From a bacterium (lineage in GTDB: Bacteria; RBG-13-66-14), in assembly GCA_035528375.1 (NCBI GenBank), contig DATKYS010000137.1:49698-113697 (forward strand): 64,000 bases of DNA. The letters run 5' to 3'. This document shows positions 52,101 through 60,021 of the stretch, piece by piece. The notes under the pieces are model-generated. The model did not search any database. It was not told the DNA's origin and saw nothing but the letters and a program-made list of their open reading frames with translations. Every line of letters begins with the position of its first letter. Position 1 is the stretch's first letter. The position numbers and the translations under genes are program-made.

Positions 52101-52506
52101 TGTCGCTCAGGCTGAACTCGACGACCTCGGGGGGCTGGCACCCGTCGGGAAGGTCGGGGGTCACCTTGTCCACCCGCTCGCGGACCTTGTTGATCGAGTC
52201 CTCGAGATTGGCGTCCGTGGTGAACACGACCTGGGTGAAGGCAAGCCCCTCAGAGATGGAGGAGTAGGTCCGGTCGAGGTCCGGCAGGTCCACCATGGCG
52301 TCCTCGATCTTCTCGGCGACCTGCGTCTCCATCTCGTCGGGTCCGGCGCCCGGGTAGAAGGTGACGATGAACGCCACCGGAATCTCGATGTCCGGGTCCC
52401 CCTCCTTGGGGATGGTCATAACGGCGAAGACGCCCGCGATGATGACCATAAGGACCACTAGGAAGAGGATGCGGGGCCGTTCGAAGGAGATCCGCGTTAT
52501 CTTCAC
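49150..52506 (-). CDS. RND efflux pump permease (AcrB/HAE1-like)
   Basis: 1118 aa inner-membrane trimeric proton-driven exporter. Helix 1 (ILFLVVLMVIIAGVFAV), large periplasmic loop, helices 2-6 around residues 390-560 with GLILVVGMLVDNAIVSVQNLYRHLEMGKDRKTAAVAATAEIAYPVFTSTMTTIFAFLPML (the helix-4 Asp pattern GMLVDNAIV). A second half follows with its own periplasmic loop and GLAGVVVNGAIVLVDFINKRRKEG. About 60 extra hydrophilic residues (near 555-610) join the halves. The start overlaps the adaptor stop by ATGA. Last gene of the efflux operon. Confidence 0.95.
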   Translation of the reverse strand: MKITRISFERPRILFLVVLMVIIAGVFAVMTIPKEGDPDIEIPVAFIVTFYPGAGPDEMETQVAEKIEDAMVDLPDLDRTYSSISEGLAFTQVVFTTDANLEDSINKVRERVDKVTPDLPDGCQPPEVVEFSLSDIPVMVLSVSAEMDPLTLRQTAEDLADELKKIPGVLDTSVVGGVEREIQIQLKPAKLTEYQISPQQVVGAIQSQHLQLPAGTIEVGPQRYLVRAMGEFDDPAQMGEIIVAGSTGARVRLSEIADVVDGPAEVASTSRTNGRDSVTISIKRRTNSNVLETSQAIKQRLGIPGESMRVTLTDGQRVELLPTQIRSLYFASSDSFTIQVRTDEEELVPVSRGEVADQLGEAGIDPSRVAPIPPGVTLDITSDQADEVNESLDTMTGNILQGVLIVILVLFLFMGLRTALLVSTAIPLSLMIAIAVIYFTGGTLNTMTISGLILVVGMLVDNAIVSVQNLYRHLEMGKDRKTAAVAATAEIAYPVFTSTMTTIFAFLPMLMMRGVMGKFMGYIPIAVSLALFASLFVGLILAPPIAAKFIKLKKTREELESEESGRFRRTLGRIGLWLGEVLNLRRLGNWYERVVRGALRRRKLVFFLTLGSFLLVVSLPALGILKVELFPSVDTDSIYINLETPIGTPLDITDAKVKELEKIVTQNVPEIDRLVAMSGDQPGGGGHVRVGNFFGITNTNEGGLIIDLVPGDDRERTAREIQEDLRPYLAQVGGVDVSFAESTGGPPTGSAVDIKVYGDNLDEQRHIMDQLIAFLKTVPGVRDPYDDISPGTPEIQTVLRRQEANLLGFTSSDLALNLRYLISGATAGVYREGDEEYGIVVKIPKERLDSVGDVENLFVGNAMGNQVMVGDIARIENHEGISSIRHYNGDRAVTLKADLLPGYSPVDVTSRLKEYVKDSVVLKPGYRIDFEGSYKFIQESFSDLGFAALLAVLLIFIVLTLQFHSFAQPITVMSTILLASVGAIAGLVITGSTFTIVAFVAIIGLAGVVVNGAIVLVDFINKRRKEGTPMREAIVEAGKIRLTPILLTAVTTIGGMFPLALSDPQWAPLGWAFIFGLAISTVLTLVVVPTFYSWLEEVKIKIKRKLFKNYVPPEGVLE

Positions 52507-53675
52507 TGCAAGCCCTCCCCCGCCGCCTTTTCCGCGCCGCTTTCACGGTTCGGGATGGTGACCAGGCTCGAGTCCTCGAGGAACTGCTGCCCCTCGGTCA
52601 CGATCTCCTCCCCGGTCTCGAGCCCCTCCACCACCACCACGCGGTGGTCGGTCTCCGGCCCGAGGGTCACCGCCCGTCTCTGGACCCGCAGCCGCGTCGT
52701 CGGCTCCGACGGACCGGGCTTTCCGTCCTCTCCCGTGATGGGTATGTCCTCGACCACCTCCTTCACCACGAAGACGTAATCCACCTCCTGGATTCTAACC
52801 GCCGCGTTGATGGGGATGGTCAGCACCTCGCCCAGGTCCTTTATCGGCAGGCGGACGTGGGCCACCATCCCGCTTTTCAGGCGTCCGTCGGGATTTTCCA
52901 GCCGGACCTCCACCGGGAAGGCGTGGGTGCGGGAATCGGCCTTGACCCCGATGCTGTAGACGACCCCCCTGAACACCTCGTCGGGGTAGGCGTCCACGGT
53001 GACCTCGACCTCGCTGGCGGGGAGCACGGTGCCGATGTCCTCCTCGTTGACGCCGATGGACACCTTCATGGGGTCGGTCTTGACGATTTCGAAAACCTGA
53101 TAGCTGGGGCCGACCATGGAGCCGATGTCGAAGTTGCGCACGGCGACGACGCCGGCGATGGGGGCCCGGATGGTCGTCTCACTCGCCGTGTCCGCGGCGC
53201 GGTAGTAGCCGGCCTGCGAGGCGTCGTAGTTTATCTGCGCCGCCTCGTAGGCGTTGGAGATGTTCTCCCACTGGGCCGCGGAGATGGAACCGGTGTCGTG
53301 GAGCGGCTTGTAACGGTTGTAGTTGTCCTCGGCCTGTTTGAGCTGGAGCTTGGTCGCCTCGAACTGGCCCCTGGCCGCCTCCGAAGAGAGCCAGTAGCTG
53401 GTTCCCTCGATCCGGGCCAGGGCCTGGCCTTTGCGGACCTCCTCTCCCACTTCGACGTAGATGTCCTGCAGGCGCCCCGCTATCTCCGGGGCGACCAGGG
53501 CCTCCATCTCCCCGCGGATGACCCCGGCCAGGTCCCGCTCGATGGTCTCGTGGGAAGTGCCGACGACCTCGCTCGACACGGTGTAACTCTGCTCAGGGCT
53601 CACCATCCGCTCCCCGCCGCAGGCCGCGAGCAACAAAAACGGGAGCGCATAGGCGATGGGTGTTAGGTGGCGCAT
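52503..53675 (-). CDS. RND efflux periplasmic adaptor (membrane fusion protein), lipoprotein
   Basis: 390 aa. Lipobox PFLLLAACGGE with Cys at 19, so lipid-anchored like AcrA. Barrel-sandwich half-motif ALVAPEIAGRLQDIYVEVGEEVRKGQALARIE; a short coiled-coil hairpin (about 95-150, ATKLQLKQAEDNYNRYKPLHDTGSISAAQWE); second lipoyl half TTIRAPIAGVVAVRNFDIGSMV; beta-barrel and membrane-proximal domains. It bridges the RND pump and TolC. The HlyD/RND adaptor call is secure; pump substrate is unknown. Confidence 0.94.
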   Translation of the reverse strand: MRHLTPIAYALPFLLLAACGGERMVSPEQSYTVSSEVVGTSHETIERDLAGVIRGEMEALVAPEIAGRLQDIYVEVGEEVRKGQALARIEGTSYWLSSEAARGQFEATKLQLKQAEDNYNRYKPLHDTGSISAAQWENISNAYEAAQINYDASQAGYYRAADTASETTIRAPIAGVVAVRNFDIGSMVGPSYQVFEIVKTDPMKVSIGVNEEDIGTVLPASEVEVTVDAYPDEVFRGVVYSIGVKADSRTHAFPVEVRLENPDGRLKSGMVAHVRLPIKDLGEVLTIPINAAVRIQEVDYVFVVKEVVEDIPITGEDGKPGPSEPTTRLRVQRRAVTLGPETDHRVVVVEGLETGEEIVTEGQQFLEDSSLVTIPNRESGAEKAAGEGLQ

Positions 53676-53701
53676 CCTTTTCCTTCCGGGATCTGTTGAT
53701 G

Positions 53702-53721
53702 GGCAAGGGGTTTAAACCCCT
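53702..53721. repeat. 20-bp palindromic repeat (GGGGTTTAAACCCC), copy 2
   Basis: Identical over 20 bp to 28056-28075. It lies in the 88-bp gap between the TolC and adaptor genes, inside the presumed efflux transcript. Confidence 0.7.
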
Positions 53722-53763
53722 TGTCTCAGAACGGTGACGCGGCTGGCGCGTGGTTGGAAAAGC

Positions 53764-55140
53764 TCAGGGTTCGATTGCGCCCATGAGCGAGGCCAGGTTC
53801 TCCCGGGCCACGAGGTAATCGTAGCGCGCGGAAACCTCGCCCAAGCGGGCCATGAGATAGGCCAGGTTGATGTCCAGGTAATCGGCCTCCACGTCGGACA
53901 CCAATCCCTGGGCGGCCATCTGCTCCATGATGTCCAGGGCTCCGCCCGCGGCCTCGAGCTGCTTCGCGGAGACGCCGATCAGGGCGACCTTCTCCGTCAG
54001 CCCCAGGTAGGCGGCCTCGACGCCGGTCATAATGGCCTGCTCGGTCAGCTGGATTTCCAGGCGGGTCTTGCGCTCTTCGGCCCGGGCCTGGGCGACGTCG
54101 GCCAGCCGCCGGGTGGAGGCGAAGAGGTCCAGGCTGGCCGATACGCCTATTCTCCAGTAGTCGTCGTCCTCATAGAAAGCGAAGTCGTCACCCTGCACCC
54201 AACCGTAGGCCGCCTGGAGGTTGATCTTCGGCCAGAAGGCGCTGGACGCCAGGCCGAATTGGCCCTCGGCCAGGCGTTCGCTCTTGCGCACGGCCTTTAA
54301 ACCGGGGTTGTTCTCCCCGGCATAGTCGAGGGCCTCATCCAGGGAGATGGCCGGCCCGGTCGGCTCGCCGACGTCTACGGGGGTGAGGCGGACCTCCCGG
54401 TCCAGTTCGACACCGATCACGTCGGCCAGGTTGACCCGGCTGAGCCGGACGATGTTCTGGGCGGTGATGACCTCCCCCTCCGCCGCCGCCAGCTCCGACT
54501 CCGCCCGCAAGAGGTCCACCCGGGAGGCGAGCCCCACGTCGAGGTTGACCTGTGTGATCTGGACGTGGTGGGTCAGGTTCTCCTGGTTCTTCCGCTGGAC
54601 GGCGAGGAGCTCGTCGGCGCGCAGGGAATCGAGGTAGGCCTGCTTGACCGCGAGAATGGCGGCCTGACGGGCGGCGACGAGCTGGAGCTCGGCCATTTCC
54701 TCCCCGGCCGCGGCCATGACCTTGCCCCAATAAACTGCGCCGCCGTTGAAGATGGGCTGCGTCAACGTGATGGACGTCGAGAAGTTCTCGTAGTCCACGT
54801 CCCCCGGCAGACCACCCTGGCCGTCAACGCTCTCGTCAATCCCCCACCAGGGGTCGCCCGGACCGGCGGTGGAATACCCGCTGGAGCCGCTCATCCCGGT
54901 GGTCGGGTAGGCCCCCGAATATTTCAGGTAGGTAACGCCGGCGGCTACGTGGGGGAAGAAGTTGCTCATGGCCGACCAGTCGGCGGCCTCGGCGGAATTC
55001 TCGGCCTCCGCGGCGATGCGGACGTCGAGGTTGTTCTCCAAAGCCAGCCGGACGGCCTCGTCCATGTCCAGCGTGGTCAGCGGCTCGGCAGTCGCCGCCA
55101 GAGGAATTAAAAAAGAAAGGCAGAGAATCGGTACGCGCAT
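53764..55140 (-). CDS. TolC-family outer-membrane efflux channel
   Basis: 458 aa. Signal peptide MRVPILCLSFLIPLAATAE, then LTTLDMDEAVRLALENNLDVRIAAEAENSAEAA, the typical OEP repeat start. Two long helical repeats contain FNGGAVYWGKVMAAAGEEMAELQLVAARQAAILAVKQAYLDSLRADELLAVQRKN and its counterpart in the second half (EERKTRLEIQLTEQAIMTGVEAAYLGLTEK). The second half repeats the EALDYAGENNPGLKAVRKSERLAEGQFGLASSAFWPKI motif. Forms the trimeric exit duct for the pump downstream. Start 1 bp after the PadR stop region. Confidence 0.94.
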   Translation of the reverse strand: MRVPILCLSFLIPLAATAEPLTTLDMDEAVRLALENNLDVRIAAEAENSAEAADWSAMSNFFPHVAAGVTYLKYSGAYPTTGMSGSSGYSTAGPGDPWWGIDESVDGQGGLPGDVDYENFSTSITLTQPIFNGGAVYWGKVMAAAGEEMAELQLVAARQAAILAVKQAYLDSLRADELLAVQRKNQENLTHHVQITQVNLDVGLASRVDLLRAESELAAAEGEVITAQNIVRLSRVNLADVIGVELDREVRLTPVDVGEPTGPAISLDEALDYAGENNPGLKAVRKSERLAEGQFGLASSAFWPKINLQAAYGWVQGDDFAFYEDDDYWRIGVSASLDLFASTRRLADVAQARAEERKTRLEIQLTEQAIMTGVEAAYLGLTEKVALIGVSAKQLEAAGGALDIMEQMAAQGLVSDVEADYLDINLAYLMARLGEVSARYDYLVARENLASLMGAIEP

Positions 55141-55141
55141 C

Positions 55142-55750
55142 CTATTTTTCTCCCCGGTGGTTTTTGATGATGCCCTGTCGGGTCGCTACCTCGCCCCACC
55201 GCTGCCAGGGGTACGCCTCGAGCTCCCGGTAGAGCTTACGCAGCCAGAGGTGCATGTACTCGATGTTCTCGCCCCAGAGCTTCATCAGCGCCCGGCTGGA
55301 GGGGAAGGGGTAACGCTCGGCGATGTTCAGGACGTGCTCTTTGTAGTGCTCCTCCATCTCCACCGTCCGCTGCTGCAGCTCACGAAGGGCCTCGAGGGCC
55401 GTTTCCTTGGGGAGGACGTGGATGAAGGCGATGCCGATCATGGGTCGCAGCCTGTCGCCCCGGGACCGGAGCATGCTGAAGAGCTGTTCCTCGAGGACGG
55501 TCCGACCCGCCGGGGTGATGGAGTAGACCTTGCGCGTGGGGTACTTGCCCTCTTTTTGGTACTCGAAGGTCACGTATCCCGTTTTTTCGAGCTTGTTCAA
55601 CAGGTAGTAGATGGAGGAGATGCCCAGTTTTCCCCAGTGGTTGATCCCGCGGTTTTTGATCTCGGTGTCTATCTCGTAGCCGTAGCGCGGTGATTCCGCC
55701 AGGAGGGCGAGGACGGCTATCTCGGCGTAGGGTGAGCTTTTATCGTTCAT
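55142..55750 (-). CDS. PadR-family transcriptional regulator
   Basis: 202 aa. N-terminal winged helix: YAEIAVLALLAESPRYGYEIDTEIKNRG, LGISSIYYLLNKLEKTGYVTFEYQKEGKYPTRKVYSITPAGRTVLEE. A C-terminal dimerisation domain (Vir_C type, about 110-190) has the helix LPKETALEALRELQQRTVEMEEHYKEH. PadR proteins are usually ligand-released repressors of adjacent efflux or detoxification genes. Here it is the first gene of the PadR-TolC-adaptor-RND operon, so autoregulation of the pump is very likely. Confidence 0.92.
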   Translation of the reverse strand: MNDKSSPYAEIAVLALLAESPRYGYEIDTEIKNRGINHWGKLGISSIYYLLNKLEKTGYVTFEYQKEGKYPTRKVYSITPAGRTVLEEQLFSMLRSRGDRLRPMIGIAFIHVLPKETALEALRELQQRTVEMEEHYKEHVLNIAERYPFPSSRALMKLWGENIEYMHLWLRKLYRELEAYPWQRWGEVATRQGIIKNHRGEK

Positions 55751-56428
55751 GGTCCAGGGCTTTTTAAATGGAATACCAGAAATGTTTAATTGTCAAATAG
55801 TTAAATTTAAACTGTTTCATTTTAAAATAACACAGACTAGTATAAACGGTTTATCCCGCTTTTTCAAGGAAATTCTTCCACCTGTGTTGGGTGCCGTAGA
55901 ACGGCTGATGACGGGCGGTTGCGGATATGAAAATAGGTGGGTCCACCGTCTGCGCCCGGTGGTTCCGTCCCTCGCAACCTTAGACTCCCTGGGTGGGAAG
56001 CGGGTTTCGAGGTTGGTGAACCGGGGTAATAGAAAGCGCCGTTTTTTTAGCTGGGTAAAGCAAAGGGCGTGCCGTCGTTAGGGCGGGAGTCAAGAATGGA
56101 TGTATCTTCTTGATAATAAACCGAATTTCAAGTTGAGCGGAAATTCGTAAGCCCCGCTCGTGACAAAAAGGGTGCAGGTTTTCCATCCCCTGGGAGAAGC
56201 ACGAACGGGTCCCCCGACGGTATCCTTCAGTTAAGGCGTTTTAAATCAAGGAGTTGTCTCCTGCATGAAAACCTGAACTATTCCTGACTGAAACGGACTA
56301 GTTTAAACAAATCTGCACCGCCCCAATTCCAGCCTCCGCTTCGCAACAACGGCCCCCGCGTTTGAGGTGATGACGAGCATACGAATCAACCGCAAAAAGA
56401 GGTCCCCCATGGGAAACCTCTTTAAAGG
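55751..56428. other. 678-bp AT-rich noncoding region upstream of the efflux operon
   Basis: No gene seen. On the minus strand TTGACA (55796-55791) with a weak -10 (TTCCAT, 55773-55768) lies 18-46 bp upstream of padR. An inverted repeat ATAAAC-G-GTTTAT is at 55842-55854, and repeated AGTTTAAA/ACTAGT-rich sequence (55795-55860 and 56297-56306) could bind the regulator. At 56059-56074 (minus) CGGCACGCCCTTTGCT resembles a sigma-54 site. The remainder shows nothing recognisable. Confidence 0.4.
56394..56423 (-). terminator. Intrinsic terminator after tRNA-Pro
   Basis: Minus strand AAAGAGGT...ACCTCTTT stem followed by a short T-run, 5 bp past the tRNA 3' end. Confidence 0.75.
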
Positions 56429-56505
<77 letters not shown>

Positions 56506-56561
56506 ACCGGAGAAAATTTTTTTAAGGCCGCGGCGGGCGGCCGGGTCGTTGAAGCGGGGGT

Positions 56562-56590
56562 ATTGTACCGCCACACACCGCCTTTTTCAA
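56562..56590 (-). promoter_or_regulatory. Sigma-70-type promoter for tRNA-Pro
   Basis: Minus strand TTGAAA (56590-56585), a 17-bp spacer and TACAAT (56567-56562). It begins 15 bp after the end of the COG2426-type gene; predicted start is about 50 nt before the mature tRNA. Confidence 0.65.
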
Positions 56591-56605
56591 CCCCGGCTCG
56601 GGTCA

Positions 56606-57076
56606 TTATCCGCCGAAGAAAAGGTCGGCCGTGCCGATGACGCCGTAGTACGCCAGGCTGACGATGACCCCGGCGAGTAGCACCCCGCCTATGACCGCCG
56701 GGAAGGCGTATCGGTTCTGGATGCCGAAGATGAAAGCCGCGGCGGCGCCCGTCCAGGCTCCGGTGACGGGCAGCGGGATGGCCACGAACAAGAGGAGGCC
56801 CAGGGCCTCGTACTTCTCAACGATGGTGCCCCGGCGGCGGGTGCGGCTGAAGAGCCACGAGAAGAAGCGGTCGGCCCAGCCCCATTTCCGACGCAACCAC
56901 CCGCTGACCGGGTCCAGCCACAGGAGCAGGGGGATGATCGGCAGGAGGTTGCCGATGACCGCGGCGGTGTACGCCTCCCACCACGGCAGCCCGTGCGCCA
57001 GTCCCCAGGGCAGGCCGCCGCGGAGCTCCACGATGGGCGCCATGGAGATGAAAAGGGTCTGGAGCCAGGGGGACAA
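56606..57076 (-). CDS. COG2426-type small membrane protein
   Basis: 156 aa with four hydrophobic segments. [47 protein letters not shown] and [27 protein letters not shown] are hallmarks of the 'small multi-drug export protein' family (COG2426; DedA-like re-entrant motif). Transport function is unproven. TTG start set by GCGGAGGATGCG. 13 bp after the acyltransferase gene, so cotranscribed. Confidence 0.85.
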   Translation of the reverse strand: MSPWLQTLFISMAPIVELRGGLPWGLAHGLPWWEAYTAAVIGNLLPIIPLLLWLDPVSGWLRRKWGWADRFFSWLFSRTRRRGTIVEKYEALGLLLFVAIPLPVTGAWTGAAAAFIFGIQNRYAFPAVIGGVLLAGVIVSLAYYGVIGTADLFFGG

Positions 57077-57089
57077 CGCATCCTCCGCG

Positions 57090-57803
57090 TCAGTTGATGC
57101 TCCACCTCTCGCCGGGCGACGGGCGGTCCGGTTTTTCGTCGGTTACGAAAGTGCCGTAAGGCTCATGTGGGAGCCCCAGCTCTCGGAGGCACCAGTTTCG
57201 CATCCGGGCGATCTCGTGCATCACCCGCCCGCTCGCGGCCTCGTACCACGCCTGTTTGTCAGCACCCCTGGGCGGGGGCTCGATGGTCAAGGGCGGCGCG
57301 ATGTAGGCCCTCACACGGGGCGGTTTCCCCCGAAAAACGTCCGTGAGGGCGTCGTGGCTGCCGTGGATGTACACGGGCAGGACCGGCGCGCCGCTCCAGC
57401 CGGCGATTAACCCCACGCCGGGGTGGGGCCGGCCGAGGCCGTCCCGGCGGATCCGCGTCCCCTCGGGAAAAATCAGCACCGCCCGGTTCTCGCGCAAAAG
57501 TTTCAGGGAAAGCTTGACCGCCCCCACCTCCGAATCCGTCTCCAGGGGGAAGGCGCCCAGGTTGCGGATCAGCCAGCCGAAGAAGAACGGCTCGAAGAGG
57601 AAGGCCTTGGCCATAAAAGTTACGGGTCTGGACACCACAACCGAGGCCACGGCGGGGTCGGCGAAGCTGGAGTGGGTGGCGGCGACGATGAGCGGCCCTT
57701 TTTTCGGGATGAACCCGCGCCCCAGCAAACGGAGCCGCAGGAGCGCGTGGCAGGCGATACGGGCGAGAAACAGAATGAAGGCGTATAAGAGCCTCTGCAG
57801 CAT
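57090..57803 (-). CDS. 1-acylglycerol-3-phosphate acyltransferase-like (PlsC family)
   Basis: 237 aa, membrane-associated. N-terminal hydrophobic segment; catalytic HX4D in AATHSSFADPAV; motif II-like LFEPFFFGWLIRNLGAFPLE; motif III IFPEGTRIRRDGLGRP; motif IV VLPVYIHGS. These are all the LPLAT active-site blocks. It likely transfers the second acyl chain in phosphatidic acid synthesis, though some family members act on other lipids. ATG start; promoter not obvious. Confidence 0.9.
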   Translation of the reverse strand: MLQRLLYAFILFLARIACHALLRLRLLGRGFIPKKGPLIVAATHSSFADPAVASVVVSRPVTFMAKAFLFEPFFFGWLIRNLGAFPLETDSEVGAVKLSLKLLRENRAVLIFPEGTRIRRDGLGRPHPGVGLIAGWSGAPVLPVYIHGSHDALTDVFRGKPPRVRAYIAPPLTIEPPPRGADKQAWYEAASGRVMHEIARMRNWCLRELGLPHEPYGTFVTDEKPDRPSPGERWSIN

Positions 57804-57867
57804 GACGGACCCCGATGGCGGTCAATGGAGGGAGATGATAGGACGCCGCCCGGCGCGAGGTCAAGGG

Positions 57868-57896
57868 GTGCCAAAGGGCGCTCTTTTTGTTATGAT
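57868..57896 (+). promoter_or_regulatory. Possible promoter for the cNMP-binding protein gene
   Basis: TATGAT (57891-57896) with GTGCCA 17 bp upstream, 29 bp before the ATG. Confidence 0.4.
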
Positions 57897-57924
57897 TCTG
57901 TCGCTTAAACCTGCGGGGGATTCC

Positions 57925-58431
57925 ATGAACGCCATAGACGCCCTGAAAAAGTTCCAGTTCTTTGAATCCTTGGAGGAGCAGGAGCTCTGCTTCCTGTCGG
58001 AGCACCTCCAGCGCGAGCGGTTCACCGCCGGTCAGCGCATCGTCGAGGAGAACATGGCCGGCAAGGGGCTCTATTTAATCGTCGAGGGCGAGGTCCGGGT
58101 CATCAAGGAGCGGCCCGAGACCGACCCCCTCATCCTGGCCGTGCTGCGGCCCGGCGACTTTTTCGGCGAGATGAGCCTCTTCGACGGCGGGCCCCACTCG
58201 GCCCCCGTCGTGGCCGGCTCCGACACCGAGCTCCTGACCCTGGGGCGTGACGACTTCCTGAAGCTCATGGAGACCGACCCCATCGCGTCCTTGAAAATCA
58301 CCGTGCGGGTGGTCAAGGTCATATCCTTCCGCCTGCGCACCGCCAACGAGAAGCTCCTCGCCGCCTCGCCCAAGGACGCCAAGCCGCTCTTCGGCTACTT
58401 TTCCGAGTACGACGAGTCCGCCGGTATCTGA
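57925..58431 (+). CDS. Cyclic nucleotide-binding domain protein
   Basis: 168 aa from ATG 57925 (after GGGGGATTCC); the frame upstream is antisense to the acyltransferase. A single cNMP/CAP_ED beta-barrel occupies most of the protein: [92 protein letters not shown]. The phosphate-binding [16 protein letters not shown] is near the PBC consensus (S in place of R before A), so cAMP binding is uncertain. There is no helix-turn-helix, so it is not a Crp-type DNA binder. Followed 55 bp later by hbd. Confidence 0.85.
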   Translation: MNAIDALKKFQFFESLEEQELCFLSEHLQRERFTAGQRIVEENMAGKGLYLIVEGEVRVIKERPETDPLILAVLRPGDFFGEMSLFDGGPHSAPVVAGSDTELLTLGRDDFLKLMETDPIASLKITVRVVKVISFRLRTANEKLLAASPKDAKPLFGYFSEYDESAGI

Positions 58432-58486
58432 CGGGCTCGCGTCGTTCCCCTTTTCCACAAGAAACACCAACCCATTGGAGCAGCCC

Positions 58487-59341
58487 ATGAGCATCAAGAA
58501 AATCGCCGTCATCGGCGCCGGGACGATGGGCAACGGCATCGCCCACGTCGCCGCCCAGAGCGGCTACGACGTCGTTATGGTGGACACGAGCGACGACATG
58601 GTAACCAGAGGCCTGGCCTCCATAACAAAGAACCTGGACCGCATGGTGAAGAAGGAGAAGATAACCGAGGCCGACAAGCAGGCCACCCTCGGGCACATCA
58701 AGGGTTCCACGAACCTGGGGGACTGCGCCGGCGCCGACCTGGTCATCGAGGCCATCTTCGAGGACCGGGGCGTCAAGAAGGACCTCTACGCCAAGCTGGA
58801 GGGGGTCTGCGGCCCTGATACCCTCTTCGCCAGCAACACCTCCACCATCCCCATCACCGAGCTGGCCGGCTACACCAAGCGCCCGGCAAAGTTCATCGGC
58901 ATGCACTTCATGAACCCCGTACCCATGATGAAGCTGGTCGAGGTCATCCGCGGCCTGGACACCGACGACGGGACCCTGGGCGCCGTCGTCGAGCTCGCCA
59001 AAAAGCTCGGCAAGGAGCCCATCGAGGTCAACGACTTCCCCGGCTTCGTCTCCAACCGCATCCTGTTGCCGATGATCAACGAGGCGGTGTACGCCGTCAT
59101 GGAGGGCGTGGCCACCCCCGAGGCGATTGACGGCGTGATGCGGCTGGGGATGAACCACCCCATGGGACCGTTGGCCCTGGCCGACCTCATCGGCCTGGAC
59201 GTCTGCCTGGACATCATGGAGGTTCTCCACGAGGGGCTGGGCGATTCCAAGTACCGCCCCTGCCCGCTGCTGCGCAAGATGGTGGCCGCCGGCCGCCTGG
59301 GCCGCAAGTCCGGCAAGGGGTTCTACGATTACAGCCAGTGA
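58487..59341 (+). CDS. 3-hydroxybutyryl-CoA dehydrogenase
   Basis: 284 aa. NAD(P)-dependent oxidation or reduction of 3-hydroxyacyl-CoA in butyrate metabolism or beta-oxidation. Rossmann [24 protein letters not shown] at the N-terminus; [45 protein letters not shown] with the catalytic His; [34 protein letters not shown]. All family motifs intact. ATG start with GGAG. No crotonase, thiolase or Bcd/Etf genes are adjacent. Confidence 0.95.
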   Translation: MSIKKIAVIGAGTMGNGIAHVAAQSGYDVVMVDTSDDMVTRGLASITKNLDRMVKKEKITEADKQATLGHIKGSTNLGDCAGADLVIEAIFEDRGVKKDLYAKLEGVCGPDTLFASNTSTIPITELAGYTKRPAKFIGMHFMNPVPMMKLVEVIRGLDTDDGTLGAVVELAKKLGKEPIEVNDFPGFVSNRILLPMINEAVYAVMEGVATPEAIDGVMRLGMNHPMGPLALADLIGLDVCLDIMEVLHEGLGDSKYRPCPLLRKMVAAGRLGRKSGKGFYDYSQ

Positions 59342-59365
59342 GCCGGGTCAGAAGTGATTAAAAAA

Positions 59366-59395
59366 AGGCGGGGTTGTTCCCCGCCTAATCTTTTC
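59366..59395 (+). terminator. Intrinsic terminator after 3-hydroxybutyryl-CoA dehydrogenase
   Basis: AGGCGGGG-TTGTT-CCCCGCCT followed by AATCTTTTCT, 24 bp after the stop. Preceded by A6, so it may also serve the opposite strand. Confidence 0.8.
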
Positions 59396-59427
59396 TCAGG
59401 ATGTGTCAGTAAATTTAGTCTGCCCCC

Positions 59428-59823
59428 CTAGTACAAATGAATATCCGCATGAACCGGTCCTTGCAGCGGAAAACCAAATCGTGTTTCTCCGGTTTTTAAG
59501 TCGTTTGTGCAGTCAACCTTGCCGAACCAACCAGAGGGCCAGCCGTACAACAGGGGGTCGAACTCGTAGTAGCCATACTTGTCGGTGCTTACGTTGTCGA
59601 TGTCAATCCAGTCGTCCTCTTCCGACTCCCTTTTGCAAACGAACACCGGGGCCCCTTTCACTGGGATCTTTGTACCGCCCTCATAGACTATTCCGTACAC
59701 CTTGTCCGCGTCGTGGGCCAGCGGTTTTACCTCGTCGCCCGTAGAGACGGCGTCGGAGCAGGCCACCAGGGAGGCTACGCCGGCGGCGATAACGGCGAGA
59801 AGCACTATGTACAGCGTTTTCAT
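59428..59823 (-). CDS. Small lipoprotein with carboxypeptidase-regulatory-like fold
   Basis: 131 aa from ATG 59823 (GGAG 6 bp upstream; ATG 59835 would add four residues). Signal with lipobox AAGVASLVAC. The mature part, VYGIVYEGGTKIPVKGAPVFVCKR...NVSTDKYGYYEFDPL, follows the CarboxypepD_reg/transthyretin-like pattern 'V-G-V...PVxGAxV...T-x-G-Y-F'. Surface-exposed lipoprotein of unknown function. Own strong promoter. Confidence 0.75.
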   Translation of the reverse strand: MKTLYIVLLAVIAAGVASLVACSDAVSTGDEVKPLAHDADKVYGIVYEGGTKIPVKGAPVFVCKRESEEDDWIDIDNVSTDKYGYYEFDPLLYGWPSGWFGKVDCTNDLKTGETRFGFPLQGPVHADIHLY

Positions 59824-59874
59824 CACGTTCTCCATTTCTGGCGTGAATTGTACTTTCAGGGAAACCCTGAGTAT

Positions 59875-59903
59875 TTATTAGCCCAAACATTCATGCCTGT
59901 CAA
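59875..59903 (-). promoter_or_regulatory. Sigma-70-type promoter for the small lipoprotein gene
   Basis: Minus strand TTGACA (59903-59898), a 17-bp spacer and TAATAA (59880-59875), 51 bp before the start. Confidence 0.65.
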
Positions 59904-59955
59904 GACCCGGTAGCGGATAAATGTGACTTTCTTGCAAGAAATTTTCGTGCAAGCC

Positions 59956-59984
59956 TTGACGCTTGATTATTTCTGGGTTATATT
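59956..59984 (+). promoter_or_regulatory. Sigma-70-type promoter for the propeller protein gene
   Basis: TTGACG (59956-59961), a 17-bp spacer and TATATT (59979-59984), 37 bp before ATG 60022. Confidence 0.65.
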
Positions 59985-60021
59985 ACTTACGTCTAGGGAG
60001 AGTAAAACAGGTGGTTGTATC

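Noticed and set aside
57343-57924. Long N-terminal extension of the cNMP-binding protein
   Set aside because: The region is the antisense of the acyltransferase gene; ATG 57925 has a promoter and ribosome site upstream.
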